Positions 27,456 through 31,238 of a stretch of DNA of 31,238 nt are shown here, piece after piece. The translations under genes and the position numbers were made by a program. The notes beneath the pieces were generated by a model. It saw nothing but the letters and a program-made list of their open reading frames with translations. It searched no databases and had not been told where the DNA came from. Positions within the stretch are counted from its first letter, which is position 1; each line of letters opens with the position of its first letter. Source of the stretch: Nemertoderma westbladi (lineage: Eukaryota; Xenacoelomorpha; Nemertodermatida; Nemertodermatidae). The stretch lies in the NCBI GenBank assembly GCA_032718475.1, contig JAUCBJ010001407.1, positions 1-31,238 on the forward strand, written 5' to 3'.

Positions 27456-27613
27456 CTACACCTATCCTTAATATGTGGTATAAATTATGTAGTTATTTTA
27501 CGTCATAAAGTTTCATTTTAATTCATTAATTTACTTAATTAATATAAAATACAAATATAAAATATAAAAATAAACAAAATATAGAAATAATTACAACTAT
27601 TTTATGCAGATTA

Positions 27614-28009
27614 TGGATAATGTGGTGATTGGGGAACATCCCTTCGAAAGGAGGTCCTTCAATGGGCTGATAAGCGCTTGGCTTCTAACGGGTGATGAAC
27701 CAGTCATGGATGACAAGTGGTCATCGTCACTGTATTGAATTTAACAAAATGCGAAACGCCAGCAAACGTACGAACATTTCCATGGAGAAACGGTTCGACA
27801 GAACGATAGTATTGGCAAATGTTGGGGGTAGTATTGCCCTCCTGTTTACCACAACATTGGCGAGGCCTGCAAACATTCTTAGATTTGATGACATGGGGAT
27901 TGGATCGACAGTGGCTGTTTTGGAGCCCGAATTTAACAGGGTATTTTTCATAAAAGATAATAGTAATCCTATTATCAAACGTCCATGTTTTATGGACACA
28001 TAACCTCAC
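27614..28009. other. GC-richer island with overlapping open frames on both strands
   Basis: Plus strand: ATG 27614 gives a 41-codon frame (MDNVVIGEHPFERRSFNGLI...), and 27692-28003 gives 103 codons (contains FDRTIVLANVGGSIALLFTT). Minus strand: 27727-27999 gives 90 codons (contains GLANVVVNRRAILPPTFANT), and 27704-28009 gives 101 codons in another frame. Three long frames over the same 300 bp cannot all be genes. No family was recognised, so strand and function are undecided. The island stands out from AT-rich surroundings and could be a decayed mobile-element exon. Confidence 0.3.
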
Positions 28010-28185
28010 CTTTTGGGTAAGTTCCTATGTAATTCGTAGACTTTTGATTTTTATGACCCACCCTAATGCAGAGGCTCCAGGTTCAGCAACTACAGTCCCG
28101 CTCACCAACAGAGTGCCATCGGATCCTATCGGATCCAACACACTCTGACAGCTTCAAACAAGCACAATGCGGAGATTTAGTACTG

Positions 28186-28405
28186 TTTGATTCTGTTGGA
28201 GAAAATATTTCCAACAAGTTTAGTCTGTTGGAGCCCATCTGAATCTGTCTGAAATCCATCTGAAAGTGTTTGAAATTTCTGTTGGATGTTGTTGGAAGCT
28301 ATCTGAAGTTGTTTGAAATTGTCTGAAGATGTTTGAAATTGTCTGAAGCTGTTTGAATTTGTCTGAAGCTGTTTGACGCCATCGGAAATTGTTGGAATTT
28401 ACCAA
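28186..28405 (+). repeat. 10-bp phased repeat array, left side of the TA-flanked transposon
   Basis: (C/T)TGAA(A/G)(T/C)TGT-type decamers follow one another with almost no loss of register, for example CTGAAGTTGT-TTGAAATTGT, then CTGAAGATGT-TTGAAATTGT, then CTGAAGCTGT-TTGAATTTGT. Pairs make a 20-bp higher unit in the central part. The 61-aa minus frame here is a by-product. Confidence 0.85.
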
Positions 28406-28440
28406 TGCCTTACAAAAGTGTAGTTCGTTAACAAAATGTC

Positions 28441-29270
28441 AATCACTTTTACTCTCAATTTGAAGTGATTGTGAGGGTGTGCTATTGTCAATTATAAATC
28501 GAAACAAAGATTTGTTTCATTTAACAATTTTTATTTACATAATTATGTCGTTAATTATATCAATTAATTAATTAGCATGCAGAAAGGAATATTAATTCCT
28601 ATAATATAAATTCCGATAAATGAATATAATAACACCAACACGTTTTTAATTCCTTAATTAGAAATGTAAATAATGCTATAATATATTAGTTTCTTTGACG
28701 TAGGGCAATAAATACTGCACATAAACAGATATAAACACAAACAGATTAAGCAAACAGTAACTATAATTTTACAATGAGTGAAAAAAATATTTTTGGTAAA
28801 TTTTATTAGTTGTGTTGAAAGCGCATCGAAATAGAAATGTTTGCACGTAATACTTCTAATCCAACTATTTTTCGCGCACCTACCCTATTTGAGTAAATTA
28901 TATTCACACACTCAAAAGTTATTGCAACTTTAGTCTCTGCAAGGCGAACTTCGAAACGGACTCAATATCCAATATTGGTTTATGTTGTTAAGCGGTTCCT
29001 TAGTTACGTAAGAAATATTCGAGTACATTAAATTATTTAACATTGAGTAAGGCAGTTCACTAAGGAGTTCATAATTTGTTTTGCTCATTTGCAGAAACTA
29101 TGGAAGCAATACAGTAAAATTACTACAGTTCAGTTTATTTTGTAACACAATATCGCTCTATCTTACATTAAATAATTGAGCATCCAAAAGTACCAATTTA
29201 AGAATAAAATTACGTATTACATTTTGAATATTTAATTTAATTATTTATTTAATTAATAATTTATTTTGAA
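28441..29270. other. AT-rich interior of the TA-flanked transposon
   Basis: No open frame above background and no recognisable element. Confidence 0.5.
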
Positions 29271-29281
29271 TATTATCACTA

Positions 29282-29404
29282 CCCTTTGGGTCGAAAGACC
29301 CCCCTAACCCTTCGCAAGGGAGGGTGGTCGTAGGGATGGGGCCCAACGCCAACATATCGTGATAGTTTGTCACATTGGAGGGGGAGGGAAGGGGGGGGGG
29401 GGGG
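29282..29404 (+). other. RNA-like double hairpin followed by a G14 tract
   Basis: GGGTC-GAAA-GACCC is a 5-bp stem with a GNRA tetraloop. A few bases on, CCCTT-CGC-AAGGG is a second stem. Further on, G-runs lead to 14 consecutive G at 29391-29404. The island is far more GC-rich than its surroundings. It could be a structured RNA, part of a nested SINE, or the 3' end of an inserted retroelement. The 90-aa minus frame across it (29245-29517) is not considered a gene. Confidence 0.4.
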
Positions 29405-29517
29405 TGATAAAACGTGGCTGTTAATGTTAAATGTGAATGAATATCATAAAGTAGTATTGAACAACATAATAGATTAGTTACAGAATTGGGAATGTGAAGG
29501 CCCTTACATGTTTTCAC

Positions 29518-30340
29518 GTAACTGCCATATTATGATGTAATTAATGTATATCCGCCATTGCCGTACTGTTGTTATGTAAAAGGTAGACCTAATCACACCA
29601 GATACTAATTAAAATAATGTCTTAATAACCAATTATATTCATTCATACAAGAAGCAATGTAGCCAATTAAGGCTGTGATTGACAAATTAACTGCACAATT
29701 AATTGACAAAACAAAAATCAAACTAGTACAGATCATATCCAAACCTGTATAAATATAAATAAACGCAACGATATAATTAACACAATGTACGTACACTATA
29801 TTAACTGCAGAGGGGGAGACTGTTCTCTCCCGCGAAAAGCAAAATATATCTATCAGTATTTTAATTAATGTAAGTTAACGAAATTGAGCCTTATTCGAAG
29901 AAATTCTACATGGGCATTTTGGACCTATACCGCGGCTGCTTGGCTCTTGTATTTTGGTAAAGCTCTATTGTATGGCTCTGTTTAGACCAACCCAAAGCGA
30001 CATTAGTATGTGAACACAGAATTCCATTCCCCATTCATTTCAATGGTAGCCAACTTGGCTTTCTTGTATTGGGGGTAGACCACTGGTTAGCTTTCTGCTA
30101 TTGTGTTATACAAAGATAGCGACAGGAATAAAGAGAAATACCGACCTCACTAATGGGCTGTTCCTTCAGGTCGGCTTAAGTTACAGTGTGAATGTTCACG
30201 CTCAAGGGCGCCGCCAGTGGCCAGTCCACGTCGTTATTGTGTCTTTATGTATGGAGTTCCTTTAGTAGTTTCAAACGCTTTCACTCTGTCTGCGCGCAAG
30301 AAGATGGGAGTTGAGTTGGAGTTGTGTGTGGGTGGAGTGA
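29518..30340. other. interior of the TA-flanked transposon, right half
   Basis: No gene. CCGACCT (30141-30147) and AGGTCGG (30168-30174) form a 7-bp stem with a 20-base loop, within a somewhat GC-richer patch at about 30140-30235. Confidence 0.4.
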
Positions 30341-30347
30341 TTGACAG

Positions 30348-30470
30348 GTTGTTGGAAGTTGTCTGATTCTGTTTGAAACTGTGTGAATTTGTTTGAAGCT
30401 GTCTGAATCTGTTTGAAGTTGTTGGACTGTTAGAGTTTGTCTGAAAGTGTTTGAAGCTGTTGGATCCGAT
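30348..30470 (+). repeat. 10-bp phased repeat array, right side of the TA-flanked transposon
   Basis: Consecutive decamers such as TGGAAGTTGT, CTGATTCTGT, TTGAAACTGT, GTGAATTTGT, TTGAAGCTGT, CTGAATCTGT and TTGAAGTTGT run to the inner edge of the right terminal repeat. They have the same orientation as the left array, although the terminal repeats themselves are inverted. Confidence 0.85.
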
Positions 30471-30517
30471 CTGTTCAGATCGGATCCGATGGCACTCTGT
30501 TGGTGAGCGGGACTGTA

Positions 30518-31238
30518 GGAATGATGGGAATATAATTTCAACATCAGTTTACATTTATCGAGGGATAAATGTAGTGTGCAAAAATTTGTGTGTTACTTTT
30601 CTGCTCTTGCTGTTCTTTTTGCTTGCTTTATTTACTTACAAGGCCTATTTCCATTCCACTATCACTACACTCGTTACTTACATTACACTATGCCTTGTAG
30701 ACAGCGATCACTGCAGAACCGTTTTATTCATCTAACATTACTTATCTAGACCTACAACACCTAGGCTCCTGTACATCTAATCACCAAAAACACATACTAC
30801 TAGCTCTGGGGACTCGCATTTCCGGAGCTTAACTGATCACTACAATTTCTGAACTGGCACCTACTGCTATATCACTTATTACAAACCACCTAATACTAAG
30901 AACTACATACAAACTCTATGCCAGTTCCAACATCTAACTAACTATTACCATAGTTCTGCTGTCCCTAAACCATGCCCAACATTCTTGCGTGTCGGGGGCA
31001 ATGACCTTTACAACAGCATCACTGCATTCCATACTGTTACAGGATCAAGCATCGCTTGGCTTGAGTAATAGCCTATAATAGAGGTGAGTAATAGCCTCGA
31101 CTTGGGTACAACCTACCGGAGGGGCGATTTCCAACACTCGAGGAATACATATTTCCTGCACCATAATTACCTCTCTGATATATCTCTGAAAATATCTTTA
31201 AATAAAATACCGGTAACCATTCTAATATTTAATAAGTA
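30518..31238. other. non-coding end of the window
   Basis: Only a minor 23-bp-spaced duplication of GAGTAATAGCCT (31063 and 31086) was seen. The 94-aa plus frame at 30451-30735 starts inside the transposon terminus and is not supported. Confidence 0.5.

Larger units (their letters stand above)
28093..30515. mobile_element. TA-flanked transposon with perfect 34-bp terminal inverted repeats, non-autonomous
   Basis: 28093-28126 (CAGTCCCGCTCACCAACAGA, then GTGCCATCGGATCC) is the exact reverse complement of 30482-30515, and TA flanks both ends (28091-28092, 30516-30517). TA target sites with CAGT-starting termini are typical of the Tc1/mariner superfamily. Similarity of the ends continues inward through a second GGATCC palindrome and CAGCTTCAAACA. 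The 2,423-bp interior has no transposase. It holds two arrays of 10-bp repeats, an RNA-like pair of hairpins with a G14 tract, and AT-rich filler. Perfect ends indicate recent activity, with a transposase supplied from elsewhere. Confidence 0.82.

Noticed and set aside
30281-30544. 87-aa minus frame
   Set aside because: It is a by-product of the 10-bp repeat array, whose register rotates through all reading frames.
1-31238. CRISPR arrays, bacterial promoters, ribosome binding sites or operons
   Set aside because: The content is clearly metazoan, and tandem repeats seen here lack the repeat-spacer structure of CRISPR.

Overview
The window is metazoan genomic DNA. It is AT-rich and interspersed, with no bacterial-type operons. 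It holds a Ty3/Gypsy and a BEL/Pao retrotransposon (BEL/Pao is known only from animals), LINE fragments, pogo/jerky-like and piggyBac-like DNA elements, and long homopolymer and tandem tracts. An invertebrate is most likely; the species cannot be fixed from this sequence. No convincing intact host gene was found. What can be read is a dense nest of transposable elements plus a few exon-like islands.

Layout. 1-769 is the end of a long-terminal-repeat-like sequence (family L). 1019-2486 holds a short repeated module and pieces of two LINE reverse transcriptases. 2487-3644 is AT-rich with a small inverted repeat. 3645-7988 (minus) is an intact 1,447-aa Gypsy gag-pol, preceded on its 5' side by a tandem-repeat leader (8004-8271). 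8272-9467 is a full 1.2-kb L copy with TG...CA ends. 9535-11625 is a non-coding leader with three different tandem arrays. 11758-16524 (plus) is an intact 1,588-aa BEL/Pao Gag-protease frame that stops just inside reverse transcriptase, at a junction with a third L copy (16520-16905).

16906-20880 is mostly non-coding, with a 24-G tract, an inverted repeat and several exon-like or decayed coding islands on both strands. 20881-21518 is a scrambled second copy of the first LINE with a fold-back junction. 21524-21863 is the end of a piggyBac-like element sitting at a TTAA inside a decayed pogo/jerky-like transposase (21860-22290). 22701-23406 is a near-perfect inverted repeat with 276-bp arms.

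23979-24030 contains a hammerhead-ribozyme-like sequence: both conserved core boxes, a 6-bp stem I, a 3-bp stem III and a GUA cleavage triplet. It is followed by a possible two-exon gene remnant (24118-25287). 25288-26846 is a complete non-autonomous piggyBac-like element filled with a ~163-bp tandem satellite. 27095-28009 holds an AT palindrome, the second copy of the repeated module and exon-like islands. 28093-30515 is a TA-flanked transposon with perfect 34-bp terminal inverted repeats and internal 10-bp phased repeats. The last 700 bases show nothing recognisable.

The most notable observations are the hammerhead-like sequence, the satellite-filled piggyBac-like element, the 10-bp phased arrays inside the TA-flanked transposon, and the sharing of one LTR-like family between a Gypsy and a BEL/Pao element.
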